The notes beneath the pieces are model-generated. The model had not been told where the DNA came from. It saw only the letters and a program-made list of their open reading frames with translations, and ran no database searches. From assembly GCA_949987705.1 (NCBI GenBank), contig CATLJY010000138.1, positions 55,098 to 119,097 on the forward strand: DNA of 64,000 bases. Reading direction: 5' to 3'. A program made the translations under genes and the position numbers. The stretch comes from Thereva unica. Lineage: Eukaryota > Arthropoda > Insecta > Diptera > Therevidae. Positions 31,118 through 42,300 of the stretch are shown in pieces (the stretch's first letter is position 1; every line of letters begins with the position of its first letter).

Positions 31118-31809
31118 AACTTTAGTTTTGTATCGTTTTTTTCCTTTAAATTTAAGTAAACATTGTTAATTTTAAGTACAAACCATGTTTTGTAATGTTA
31201 AGTGACTTTTTGTAAAGAATAAACTGCAAAAATTGCAAAAAAAATTATGTCTCATTTTTGCCTTCTTTTTTCAGCATTCATTTTGCAGAATAAATACCTT
31301 TTTTTAAAGAACCGCTGCCAACTTCATTTTTACTTCAAAGTTGTAACGGTCGGAATTATTAGTTATTTGGGTGGGGAAATTTAGTTGGGAAATCACCTTG
31401 TAGGCAATGGGAAATTTATTGTAAATCACTTTTGAGGAAAAGGAAAAATTTAAAAAGAGGTAGGCGAGAACAAAAAAATAATTGAGTTAGTCAGGAAAAA
31501 AAGAAAAATTTGGGAGTTCAGTTAGTGTGAGTCAGCTCGTAGAGTTTGTTTGGAATGATTTGCTAATATTTTTGCAATCAGTCAGGAGATTCAGTTTTTT
31601 TTCAATCGGTTTTTTTTGCAATTGGCTTTTTTGCATGACGGAGTAAATAGTGGCGGCTACCGTGTTCGCTCCCAACCTGATGGTAATCAAGAAGCTACCA
31701 AGAAGTCTTCCAAAAACCAACCAGAAGGGGTCAAGAAACCAGCGACAAGGAATCCTGCTTCTCATTTCCTGGCGATTTGCAGCGTGCAGACGAAAAAGGC
31801 TTTCATCGT
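31118..31809. other. Unassigned sequence between piggyBac-2 and the peroxiredoxin relic
   Basis: An AATAAA lies at about 31220, shortly after the piggyBac stop. TGTAACGGTCGG at 31342 equals the first 12 bases of the Gypsy-1 LTRs (35883 and 45986), but the similarity does not extend beyond that. From 31500 to 31800 the sequence is non-coding or too decayed to read. Confidence 0.4.
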
Positions 31810-32262
31810 ATGTGTAGCAAGGCGGTCATTGCTCATCTAGCAGCAAATTTCGAAGGAGAATATTTGGGTGGTGCTATTCTGGTGTACCTTGGATTCTACG
31901 TCTGTTGGTCAACCTGAGATCATCGGCGTTTCTCAAGAGAGTACAAGAATTTCGTCACATTAACACGGAAGTGATTGGCTGCCGTGTTGATTCACATTTT
32001 TGGTCAATTGGCTTGGTGTAGGAAAAGAAGAAGAGGCACATGCATTGCGGCTTCATTTCACTAGTGGTCACCGAGGTGTTTTACGGCAGTGTACTATTAA
32101 TGAATTGCCTGGTGGCAGATTTGGTCATGAAGCGTTGCGCCTGGTGAACACTTTTCAAGTACGGATATAGATGGTGAAGTCGACCTAATTTGATTGGACT
32201 AAGGGCGATAAAGGTATCGTGACAACTTAAGAAGGAACAAAGAAGTATTGATTTTTCGGTAT
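31810..32262 (+). pseudogene. Processed pseudogene of a 2-Cys peroxiredoxin
   Basis: Across changing frames the plus strand keeps peroxiredoxin blocks in order: SKAVIAHLAANFEG near the N-terminus, LDSTSVGQPEIIGVS where the family has LDFTFVCPTEIIAFS, QEFRHINTEVIGCRVDSHF, TINELPGGR and EALRLVNTFQ, then DGEV near the resolving-cysteine region and an end near KEQRSIDFSVW. The peroxidatic Cys position is replaced by Gly-Gln. There are multiple stops and frameshifts and about 40 codons are missing in the middle. No introns are visible, which suggests a retrocopy. A functional gene would be a cytosolic thioredoxin-dependent peroxidase. This is the only host protein-gene trace in the window. Confidence 0.75.
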
Positions 32263-33230
32263 GGCATTTACTTTGTATATTACTTTTGCAATATATTCGG
32301 AAAGGTGGTAGTAAATTTGGGTTTCAAAAGAAAAAAAAGATATCTAAGATAGCTATACACACATATATAGATTTACACAATACAAATAAATAAAATAACA
32401 CAAATTTTTACCTTCATTTATTAACTTTAACTTTATTACTCAAAGAATAATTTTAACGGTATTAAGCAAATACTTTATAAATTGTTGTTCTTTCACTGTT
32501 CCCGTACAATTGTTATGTAATAATTTAAACGAAATTTCCTTTTTATTTGTTCTAATTTTATTATAAAATATTGGCTTAAATTTTTTTTATTTGCAAAATA
32601 ATTTTCTGGTTGTTTTCCAATAACTTATTCGTAATTATAATTGGACACGATATTTGTTGATACCACTTGTGAGTAAAACGAAGCGAAATTGGTACCAATA
32701 CGAGACGTTTTGCAAATCAGTTAGCATACGGAAGTATCCCTACCGGGGAAATTGTGAATGTTTTTATGTTGAAACTGTAAATGTATTGAGCTATGATGAC
32801 ATTGTTCTAATCGTGTCCCATTGAATATTGATATTACCTATTGGCGTTTCTAGTATTTTTGTTAATGTGTCTGAAATAAAAGAAAACAATTTTTAAGTTA
32901 TTAAGAATGAACTCAAGTTGTTAGATTTTTTCTTGGGAATGGTTGGGACGGATGACTTCCTTTTCAGGGTGTGACGCGTCGCAGACGATGATCGGAAAGG
33001 GATGATGGCGGAATTCAAGTTACATAGTCACAGGTGAGTGGTGAACCAGCCTCGGTAAGCCCCGGCCACACACCCCACGACCCCTCCGGCGAGCTAGACA
33101 ACTCCGTGTGGCCGGCGTAGGAGTTCCGGATTTTCTTTTTATTTCTTATGTATGGTGTTGGCTCCTTGGCCATGCTCTTCCGGGCTTTTGGCTAAGGGGG
33201 TAACACCTCGCATAAGTGGCGCCCACTATT
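32263..33230. other. No gene seen; possible LTR-type end near 33205-33225
   Basis: It is AT-rich to about 32930, then GC-richer. TGGCGCCCA at 33217-33225 would fit a tRNA-Lys primer site, and TAACA ends at 33205. A TG start at 31342 would make an LTR of 1.86 kb containing the peroxiredoxin relic, but there is no second copy to test it. I see no coding sequence. Confidence 0.3.
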
Positions 33231-33236
33231 TAGATC

Positions 33237-33520
33237 GCGCCATTATGCTGTTACAAATCAACAGATTGAGACTAGCCGGCCACGTGATCAGGATGGAGGA
33301 CAATCGCATCCCAAAACGACTTATGGCATCAGAAATTTCGGGAAGTAGGCCAGTAGGTAGACCCAGGAGGAGATGGATAGACTCTGTGACGGCTGACGCA
33401 GAGTCAATGCTCAACATCCCCAACTGGAGATATGCTGCAAGGGACCGTCAAACTTGGAGAAATACCCTAGAGGAGGCCAAGGCTCGATTTGGGCTGTAGC
33501 GCCATTGGATGGATGGAAAA
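33237..33520 (+). pseudogene. 5'-truncated LINE, C-terminal end (LINE-B)
   Basis: About 85 codons read AIMLLQINRLRLAGHVIRME, DNRIPKRLMASEI, RPVGRPRRRWIDSVTADAES and WRNTLEEAKARFGL, then stop. This is the C-terminal region of an RTE-like or related non-LTR element. A (TGGA)n tail follows (TTGGATGGATGG). Severe 5' truncation is normal for LINE insertions. The clade is not certain. Confidence 0.75.
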
Positions 33521-33540
33521 TTGTAATTATACTGACGGGG

Positions 33541-34586
33541 CTCTTTACGAGTACCCTTTACCTTGTCCGCATATGTAGCTCTGATTTCACTTTGTCTTTC
33601 CGGTTGTTGGGGATTTTTAAATGACGGGAATTCCTTTAGATCTAGATCGGATTTCTCCTTCCTATCTGCAGCCTTAGTATTTAATTTTTTTAGCATATAC
33701 CTGGCAGCCCCTATAGCTCGCCGGGTGGCCAAACTTGGAACAATTCACACAGTAAGGCACTTCTTCATCTGACTTTTCACAGCCACCAGGTAAGTGATCC
33801 TTATCACACTTGACGCATTTATACCCATAATTGCAATTGGCCGCGGCATGGCCAAAAGACTGACAGTTTTTACATTGCAATATCCCTACAGACTGAAATT
33901 TTTCCCATTTAACCCTATCGGATAACATATATTTAATTTTATTTTGAACTGCCCCAATTATAGTATCAGGCGGGAATTGTACAAGGAACATATCTAACTT
34001 ATTGTCATTTTTTTCGATTTAGGGGTGGAAAAGCGCTTGACTCCGATTAACTTTATTGATAAAGTTTTCTCTATATATTCCTTGACTAAATCCGGAGGGT
34101 AACCCTGGTGTAGACCTTTCATAATAAGGCAAATATTTTTTTCTGCCTTTGGTGTATACGTAGGGGACTCTACTTTGCCTAATTTAAATTTCCTGAAAAT
34201 TGCGTTGCTTTCCTCTAGAACCCTAAAGAAAACCTTAACCACTCCTTCTGATTGTGGCCCACTCATTAATTTCGGCCATTTCCTTGGACGCCATTTCCTG
34301 GGACGCCATTGCTTCCTCACTTGCCGCCATTATTTCTTCTTGCTCTTGAGCATGTGCCCGATCCATGTTTTTTATTATAACCTCATTTTCAGCCTCTGAC
34401 CATTTGCCTAGGTTTTCGTTAATTTTGAGTTTGAAGGACTCATCGCTAGCGTGTGCCATCGTTGTTAAATTGTGATCCATTCGTTTCGTTGTTAAATTGT
34501 GATCCATTTCCTTGGCTTACAGAAATGTTGTTCTCATTAATAATATTATGTATTTGGACGGGTACCCCTCGTGGCGTCTCCGCCAT
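33541..34586 (-). pseudogene. LINE ORF1 (gag-like, CCHC) fragment
   Basis: The minus-strand ATG at 34586 gives MAETPRGVPVQIHNI, then a frame change near 34450 to MAHASDESFKLKINENLGKW and a Glu/Ala-rich coil (EEAMASQEMASKEMAEI). Another change leads to KNICLIMKGLHQGYPPDLVK and FLVQFPPDTIIGAVQNKIKY, the RNA-recognition-like part, and three knuckles: CKNCQSFGHAAANC, CVKCDKDHLPGGC and CVNCSKFGHPASYRGC. This is ORF1 of a Jockey-type LINE. A tandem 27-bp repeat (FNNETNGSQ-type) lies near the N-terminus. The frame is cut at 33541 against the LINE-B tail; ORF2 is absent. Confidence 0.82.
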
Positions 34587-35072
34587 TTTGAGACATTCCT
34601 TACAACGCCTTTAGCACTAAAGGACAAGGCCCATTTTTGTATGGGCGTTGGCATAGCTATCGAACTTAATGTACACCAATGATTTTTGGTGTTTTATATT
34701 CGTGAATATTGGCACATTAATTTGCTATAAAGAAAAAACTCGAGGAACTTGTCATTACAACAGACTAGGCATAAACAGTTTCATTAAATCTTTTAATCAG
34801 ATCGGTCTCAATAAGTGTATAGATTATGAATTTGCTATTAAAAACCTTAAGGAGCTTTAAAATAGCGAACAGTTGTGAATTATTACGGTTAACTGATATG
34901 GTTTTATAATTATTCAGCATTTAAACAAAGTAATGGCCACCTGAATTAAGGATCTTTAACTGTATAGTGAATAACATTTATTAAATTGTAGTCCAGTCGT
35001 CCAAAATTCAAATACAGACCTCTAACGAAATGTTAACTCACTAATCTTAATAGTTTTTAGTGAGTAGAATAA
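34587..35072. other. LINE 5' leader and AT-rich sequence, no gene
   Basis: About 34587-34680 is likely the 5' untranslated part of the minus-strand LINE. The rest is AT-rich. A 63-codon open frame at 34669-34860 has no recognised content. Confidence 0.4.
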
Positions 35073-35826
35073 GTAAAAAAAAAGTTTCGGAAAATTGGTT
35101 GTACGGTACCCCCAAAAACAACCCCCTCAAAATTGGAAATTCCGTTTTGTGCTAATATCTCTTAAACGGCAAGTCCTATCATAAAGTAGTGTGTACTAGA
35201 TCATGCGATTATCTACAAAAAATGATATTATACATTTTCTCGTACAAGTTGCCGTTCATGAGATATCGCCGTTTTAAAGATGTCAAATACTCATCCCCTG
35301 ATTCGTAACTTGAATAAGTCATCAGACGTTTAATAAATCTTCGGTTGGACCACGTGGCTAATATTTCCATGGTGATTCCTGGCTATATTTTGAGAAAAAA
35401 TTGTTCTAGAGAGGGGCTACCCCACTATCCACTAATATAGAGGGTGGGAAGAAAAGAAAAAAATCTAAACTCATAGACTAATAATCGTAGAGCAACGTAA
35501 TTAGGTTCTTTTAGATAAATGTGTATTCTTTTATTTAAAGTACAGGAGCTTAATTGAATCCGTTTGGAAGATTTGTTGGTTCAAAATATGGATTTATTGA
35601 ACGTCCGATGAGGGGATATGAGTATTTTAAATCCTTAAAACGACGATATCTCGTAAACGGTAATTCGTTCGAGAAAAAGTATAATACCATTTTTGCAGAT
35701 AATCGCATAATCTACAAACTATGTGAACACTATTTTATGATAGGACTTGTTTAAGAGAAATTAGCCAAAAACGGAATTTTCTGTTTTTAGGGGTAGCGTA
35801 CAATCAATTTTCCGAAACTTTTTTTA
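35073..35826. mobile_element. Foldback-type MITE with long inverted arms
   Basis: The left arm (about 35073-35320) and the inverted right arm (about 35595-35826) share TAAAAAAAGTTTCGGAAAATTG at the tips, then GTCCTATCATAAA, CGATTATCTACAAAAA and CGTTTTAA blocks. The tips follow TA-like dinucleotides. The middle is unrelated sequence. A diverged single arm recurs at about 49325-49480. There is no coding capacity. Confidence 0.7.
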
Positions 35827-35882
35827 ACATATTCAAGCTGATCAACATGGCTTGTCGTGTATCGGCGACATTATATTTATCT

Positions 35883-36680
35883 TGTAACGGTCGGCAGTGT
35901 CTATGAACGATTTTATACACCTCCCGTGTAAATCAATTAATCATTGTAAATTGCCGTTGCTAAGTAATAGCTTGAAAAAGATTTTTTTTAAAGAATCCTA
36001 TTTCATACATCTTTTAACCCATTCATTCCCCCTTTTTGGATCATTTCCTTTCTATAATAATTATCCACCAATTTGTTGCCCACGCAACACTTTTCCCCAT
36101 GGACGCTCCGAACGGCGCCTAAAAAACTTAGCCAATCCGGTCGCGACACTTGGATTCCCCCCACAAAATTTCCTCTCTAAATTAATTGAAACAGGAAAAT
36201 GAATAATCCATTCCCTCATTCCATTATGATTATTGGGGGTATACAGACGGTGCACATTCATGGCAAGTAAAACCGGTTTTATAGATAAGAGAGGGAAGGG
36301 AGCGGAAGAACTTAACGAAACATTTTTCACGCAAAAGCAAACGCGTGAAAACTTACACACATATGCAATGTTACTTCTATCTCTTGTTTTCTTTAGCTCT
36401 GTTTTTGTCTGACAAGTGAATTTTATTTACAATACATTTAAGCGTTCCTGTAAAGCTTTCAAATGTTCTAAACACAATTACGCCACGTGTGTGTTCCGAG
36501 GGGTTGAATAAAACCGGTTTTGCCCAGCACACTTATGGCAGCGTCTGTATACCCCCATTCATAATTCTCCCTTCGGGCAATCACAATTTGACCGAAGGAA
36601 AGCAATGGCAATGAGAGAAATCGCTGAGTGTAAACGCAATTTTTTTGATGTGAGACCTTGTGGCTGGGAGGAGAAGTTTT
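35883..36680 (+). repeat. Gypsy-1 5' LTR (with MITE inserted)
   Basis: It is alignable to 45986-46452 over its whole length once 36235-36556 and one ATT are removed (473 versus 467 bp). It may extend beyond 36680. Confidence 0.85.
36235..36556. mobile_element. 322-bp MITE in the Gypsy-1 5' LTR, ATT duplication
   Basis: The ends GGGGGTATACAGACGGTGC and (inverted) GGGGGTATACAGACGCTGCC flank an interior with AAAACCGGTTTTAT motifs near both ends. ATT is present at 36232-36234 and 36557-36559. The sister LTR at about 46325-46335 has the uninterrupted site with a single ATT, proving insertion. A 3-bp ATT duplication is unusual and leaves the superfamily open. Confidence 0.9.
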
Positions 36681-37510
36681 AAAGTCGGGTCATTCGGCAA
36701 AGTAGCGTTGTGGTGAGCAGGTCGTGTCCCGTGTAGAAAAAAAATCTATTGAGCTCCCAAGCCTGCGACATCTTGTTTTTTTTTTGGAGGAATTGATTCG
36801 GCTGCTTGAAGTGCTTCCGAAGAAAAACCGCGGGAAGTAGAAGCGCGATGCTATTAATCAGTTCCGGCTAGGAGTGGAGAGGTGTGCAGAAAAAACAAAG
36901 GAAAAGTGTCCCAGTTTTTTTCTCTTGATAAAAAAACAAGACTCGGAAGTTTCCTATTGCCGTGCACGGTTATTATAAACTCCATCCAATAAATAATATT
37001 ATTCCAAGGAGCAGGAAAGGACCTTTTTTTGAAAGAGCATTCCATGCGCCGCAGCATGAATTTCAATTTTGGAGTCTTCACTATAGAGTAACACCAGAAG
37101 GATCTGGGGAAATTCAGGCCTGGTTTTCTTTATTCCCCCCAGTGGGCTTGCTACCGGAAAACTGAGGTTGCGATCGGTGAAATGAGGGAGAAAATAGCGC
37201 CTGGTGGTAGGTTGGTGGTTTTTTTTTATTCTTTTTATTGAAGGAGCGGATCAAATTTTTTGGTAATATCCAGAAAAAAAATATATCATTTAAAAAAATA
37301 ATAATAATAATTAAAAATCTTTTTATTAATTCTGTTGTAATGAACCAAAGAAATTTGTTTTGTTAATCAAAGCTGAAAAATGATATTATTATTAAAGAAA
37401 GAAAAACAATTAGTGACCAGCATTTCCATATATGTATGATTAAATCCTAGTTGCATGTACATATATTATGTATAGAATATTAGTTTTTCCTCAATCGGAA
37501 GACCGATATA
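36681..37510. other. Gypsy-1 leader, first part, no gene
   Basis: Non-coding sequence follows the recognisable LTR. No primer-binding site could be identified. A/T runs dominate from 37220. Confidence 0.4.
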
Positions 37511-38442
37511 CAGGGTGTTCCGTTACTCATGGTGCAAAGGAAAATGGCAAATAGTATATAAAAAATTATAGCAAAAAAAGTAAAAGTGGGGGGTACCTCT
37601 TTTCGTTTTCGAGATATGGCGTTTTGAAGTTTTTTTGTAGAGGTTTACATATTACCCTGTATTTTTGTCACCTTTTTAGATATTTTAATGAATAAGACAT
37701 CAATCTACGCAGAAAACTCCCACCTATCTAAATCTGTAAAAGTCAAGGGGTCAACCCACCAACATCCAGAGTTATGAGTCATCAAAGACAAAATTTTGTT
37801 TTTTTGCACTAAAATTTCCACTTCAACCACCTTTTTCTCCAAAAAATACGTAATACACCAATATTTTGTTTTACAAAATTGGAAAGCTTGGACAATTTCC
37901 TATGAATAATGTCTAACAACTATTATACTACGACCTTTACTTTTGAAGTTATTAGCAATTTTAATAGTGAAATTGGCTCTATTTCGTTCATTTTTAGTAC
38001 TTTTCACCTGAGTTTTGTCGAAAAGTACCAACTAAGCACCAAAGGAAGACCAACTTTTGCGTTAAAATTGCTAATAACTTCAAAAGTAAAGGTCGTAGCA
38101 TAATAGTTGTTAGACATTATTCATAGGAAATTGTCCAAGCTTTCCAATTTTGTAAAACAAAATATTGGTTTATTACGTATATTTTGGAGAAAAAGGTGGT
38201 TGAAGTGGAAATTTTAGTGAAACAAAAACAAAATTTTGAACTTTGATTGATGTCTTATTCATTAAAATATCTAAAAAGGTGACAAAAATACAGGGTAATA
38301 TGTAAACCTCTACCAAAAAAACTTCAAAACGCCATATCTCGAAAACGAAAAGAGGTACCCCCCCACTTTTACTTTTTTTTGCGATAATTTTTTATGTACT
38401 ATTTGCCATTTTCCTTTGTACCATGAGTAACGGAACACCCTG
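37511..38442. mobile_element. 932-bp near-perfect palindrome, TA-flanked (Tc1/mariner-type MITE)
   Basis: Both ends are CAGGGTGTTCCGTTACTCAT, flanked by TATA on each side. The arms stay complementary almost to the centre: blocks such as TTTACTTTTGAAGTTATTAG and ACAATTTCCTATGAATAATG occur in both orientations, around about 37975. The left arm carries extra copies of sequence at about 37710-37800, so the palindrome is not fully symmetric. There is no coding capacity. Similar CAGGGTGT-ended elements are common in insects. Confidence 0.9.
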
Positions 38443-39357
38443 TATACAGTCTCTTTTTCTGTGGCATCGGCCATCGAGAGAGACCGGTAGTGGACTTCCT
38501 TCTTCAATGTTAGTTCCCCTTCTTACTCCAAGTTTTGGTACCTGCCGCGGTATCATCGCCCCTACAGTTTCTTTTCTGCTTAGCCTTAACGGCCTATAAC
38601 TCTTATTTCATTTTCTCTGAACGTATGGTTCATTAACTTCTTTTTGGCGGCAACTTCCACTTTTGTTTACCATTGCTCGTTCATGTGAGTCAGTCAGTTC
38701 CTAGTACCAAGCGCTTCGCTTGCTAGTGCGACGGCTCTGGTGGGGCGACTGATGAGGGCCTCTTGCTGTCTGGCTTATGTGGCTGTTGTTCACATGGCTT
38801 GCGCGGGGGTCACCATTTGGTTGTCCCTTCCATGAACGAAGCAACACCGCTCTATTCTGTTTTTCTTAAATCTATCTTGTTTAGTATGACCAAGTTGGTG
38901 GGGGGGCCACTGACATACATAGATCCTGGTAACAGACAGTGGCCTGCCAGTGCGGTATGTCAGTCGTCTCTCCCTCAACGCGGCCCCGAATGGATCCTTG
39001 CTTGTTCAGCCTTCCGGAATTTCAGTTGTCTTCGTTACTGATCCGTCGTGGCTGACAAACAGGGATCAATTTAAATTCAATGGAAGTTCCTAACCCTTTC
39101 TTATTTAGTCACAGCCATGCGGACTGCTGCGGTCGGGGATTGGATGTTGAAGGGTAGGGTCGATCGAGGCGATTGGTGCTTGCCACTCCTCTCGGTAGAT
39201 CCCTATGTGGTAAGTGCTGAAACGTGAGGGCTGCATGTCCCCTCCGCTGGTAACCATGTCCCGAGTCAACTTATAAATATTTTTGTGTATTATCTTGCGC
39301 GTAATTTTAAACTCTGATTATTAAGATTCGTATAATTTTTCCACGTCAATAACTGCT
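38443..39357. other. Gypsy-1 leader, second part, no gene
   Basis: GC-moderate non-coding sequence precedes the gag ATG. GGGGGTCACCATTTGG at 38804-38819 resembles the inverted primer-site motif at 6176 but is in the wrong orientation for this plus-strand element. No other signal is recognised. Confidence 0.35.
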
Positions 39358-42300
39358 ATGTCCGACGATTCAGAAAAGCAGGATGGGCCTGAAGCCCCCG
39401 GGGGCGACGCTAGTCCATCATTCCACGGCTTCAGCGAGAGTCAATTAGAATCAGACAGACAAGTTTCGGAAGGGCAGCGAATCGAACTAATGATAGCTAG
39501 GCTGCAAGAGCAATTGGCGGCAATGCCGACCGGTTCAGATGCGGCACCTGCTCCCGTTTCAATAAAAGAAGCTCAAGCCAGCACCACCGTTGAGCCAAAC
39601 CCTGCATATAGTCAGTTCAAAACGCCAGACCTACGTTTTATTGCTAGACCATCTAACTCCCAATAGGTTTCACGCCACCCCTTAGTTGTGCTGTCCTGGA
39701 ACATCACGTTCTCAGGACAATCCAGTGGGCTTACCGCCGAACAATTTATGTTCAGGCTGGAAAGCAAGGCTAAAGATGCATCCATATCGGATCATGAGCT
39801 TTGTTCAAACGTGTCATCCTTATTTAAGGATCGGGCGGCAACCTGGTATTGGAACCAATTCCGTCGGGAATTCCCGAACCCCGAATGGTCCGATTTTCGC
39901 AGGAACTTCCATGCCCATTTCAAGTCCCACGATACGGATCTTTATACCATCAAGTCAATGGTGGAACTAAAACAACTTCAAGACTCTTTTGACGAGTATT
40001 TAGACAAGATGATGGTCTTGTACAACAAAATGAAGAACCCGATTTCGGAATCACAACTGACGGAAATGATGGTCGAAAATCTTAACTATACCACTGGTAA
40101 TTCCTTGGTGGGTCGTCAATTCAGAACCATAAAGGAGTTACGAGAGCAATGCCTCAAAGTTGAGCGCTGGCATTTAAACAAAAGAATGGAACGAAGGACT
40201 AATTTAAGAGTCCACGAGCTCGAGACTGACTTCGCGGTGATTCCGCTTCTGCGCCGTTCGATCCTTACTATCACGAGATAGACGCTCTCCAAAGTCATGA
40301 CCCAGACCTCACCAGAAGACAACTAAAATGTTGGAATTGCCTGCAGCCAGGCCACTCTTTCTATGACTGTCCGTATGAAACCCGAAATGTCTTCTGTTAT
40401 CGCTGCGGAAATCCTGGAGTAGTGTCACCTAAGTGTCACTGCCAGGGAAACCGTCAAATGGGCGCGAGGCCGCGTAGGAACCCGCCGACTCCTCACCCAC
40501 CCCCACCATAATTGAACCTGCCTGTAACATTCCCTTGGATGTGTCCTTTTCTAACTCAACCAAGTCAAGCTTTTATCCCTATTGCGATGATCCTCCTGTA
40601 TTTCCCTCAGAGGAATCCAGCGCTGCTTTCGCTGCTAGTTGGAACAATTATCATAAGGTGCGTCAACGAATCTTTTCAAGCCCCCAACAGGTGTCTTCCC
40701 TTAATAGAGTCCCAAACATTCGGCAATTAGCCAATGAGAAACGTAGGCTTTCGCGCTTGGTCGTTTCTGCTATCATTAATGATCATTCCGATGACAGGCA
40801 TTATGCAGGCATAATCCTCAGTGAAGTAGCCATGACTGGATTACTGGACAGCGGCGCCTCTATAACTTGCCCGGGAAGGGGTGTCGAGTCGTTTCTAAGA
40901 GATCATCCTGAATGTAGATTACATTCTTTACATGGTTCCTTGCAAACTGCCGATGGTACGTCCCAGCGAGTGTTAGGGAACATTAAAGCCCCCGTTTCCT
41001 TCGCAGGACGGACGCATTTGATGACCATATTCGCAGTACCCAGTTTAAATCAGAAGCTATATTTAGGTTATGATTTTTGGAAATTATTCGGCATCGTTCC
41101 CCAGATAGTTGGAGAGCTGAACGCTCCGGCCGTACAGTCCATAACCCACGAATTGTCTAATGTTCAATTAGCTCAGTTAGAACGAGTTAAAGCTACCTTT
41201 CCCTCCTTTGATGTCTTGGGTTTGGGAAAAACCCATTTGGAGGAACATATAATTGATGTTGCTGATTCAGTCCCCATCAAACAAAGACATTACCCCGTGT
41301 CGCCTGCAGTACAAAAGCTAATGTACGATGAATTGGACCGGATGCTCAGTCTAGGTGTCATTTAGCCATCTAACAGTCCATGGAATTCCCCTGTTGTTTT
41401 AGTCCGTAAACCCGGCAAGGTGAGACTATGTTTAGACTCCCGCAAAGTTAATCCCGTCACCGACAAAGACGCCTATCCACTCCCCCATATTGACGGACGG
41501 ACTACTTGGTCGTCTTCAGGACACCAAATTTATCTCCAGTTTGGATTTAAAGGACGCCTTTTTGCAGATTCCCCTCGAAGTCAAGACCGCTTTTACTGTA
41601 CCTGGTAGAACTCTGTATCAGTTTACTGTCATGCCTTTCGGCTTATGCAATGCGCCTTAGCGTATGTGTCGATTGATGGATAAAGTTATTCCTGGACACT
41701 TACGGGAACATGTTTTTGTGTACTTGGATGATCTATTGATTGTCTCGCCTGACTTTGATTCTCACCTCAAAACTATAGAGGAAGTTGCTGGTTGCTTGCG
41801 CCGTTTTGGGCTCACCATCAACTTGACTAAAAGCAAATTCTGTGTGCAAGAGGTTAAATACCTAGGTTTCTTGATTGGCGATGGAACGTTGAAAACCGAC
41901 CCCGGTAAAGTTGCTGCCATTTCCGAATTTCCTACTCCAAAGTCACATCGACAGATAAGGAGATTCTTAGGCATGACCGGTTGGTATTAACGCTTCATAT
42001 CCAATTATGCTAGCATAGTCGCCCCCATCACAGATTGTTTGAAGGGCAAGAAGTTTGTCTAGACAGACGACGCACAGCAATCTTTCCTTAAGTTGAAAAC
42101 TTGTATGACTCAAGCTCCAGTACTGGTCACCCCTGACTTTTCTAAGCCTTTTTACATCCAATGCGATGCGAGTAGAACTGGTATCGGTAGTGTGTTGTTC
42201 CAAAAAGACATGGATGGAAATGAACATCCAATTGCCTATATGTCTAAGAAACTGAACAATGCACAACGCAATTATACTATTACCGAGCTCGAGTGTTACG

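Larger units (their letters stand above)
29365..31230 (+). mobile_element. piggyBac element, deletion derivative (piggyBac-2)
   Basis: The left end reads TTAA (29361-29364) followed by CCCTTATTTTACACACTGGG, the piggyBac pattern of TTAA then CCC. TACACACTGGGTCAAATTGA recurs inverted at 29553-29579 as a subterminal repeat. A hairpin lies at 29398-29434. The transposase follows on the plus strand. No matching right TIR with TTAA could be found downstream of 31117, so the right end is approximate. Confidence 0.75.

Noticed and set aside
31118..31341. Right terminal repeat of piggyBac-2 at the TTAA near 31305
   Set aside because: The sequence beside that TTAA does not match the left end CCCTTATTTTACACAC, so the right end was left undefined.
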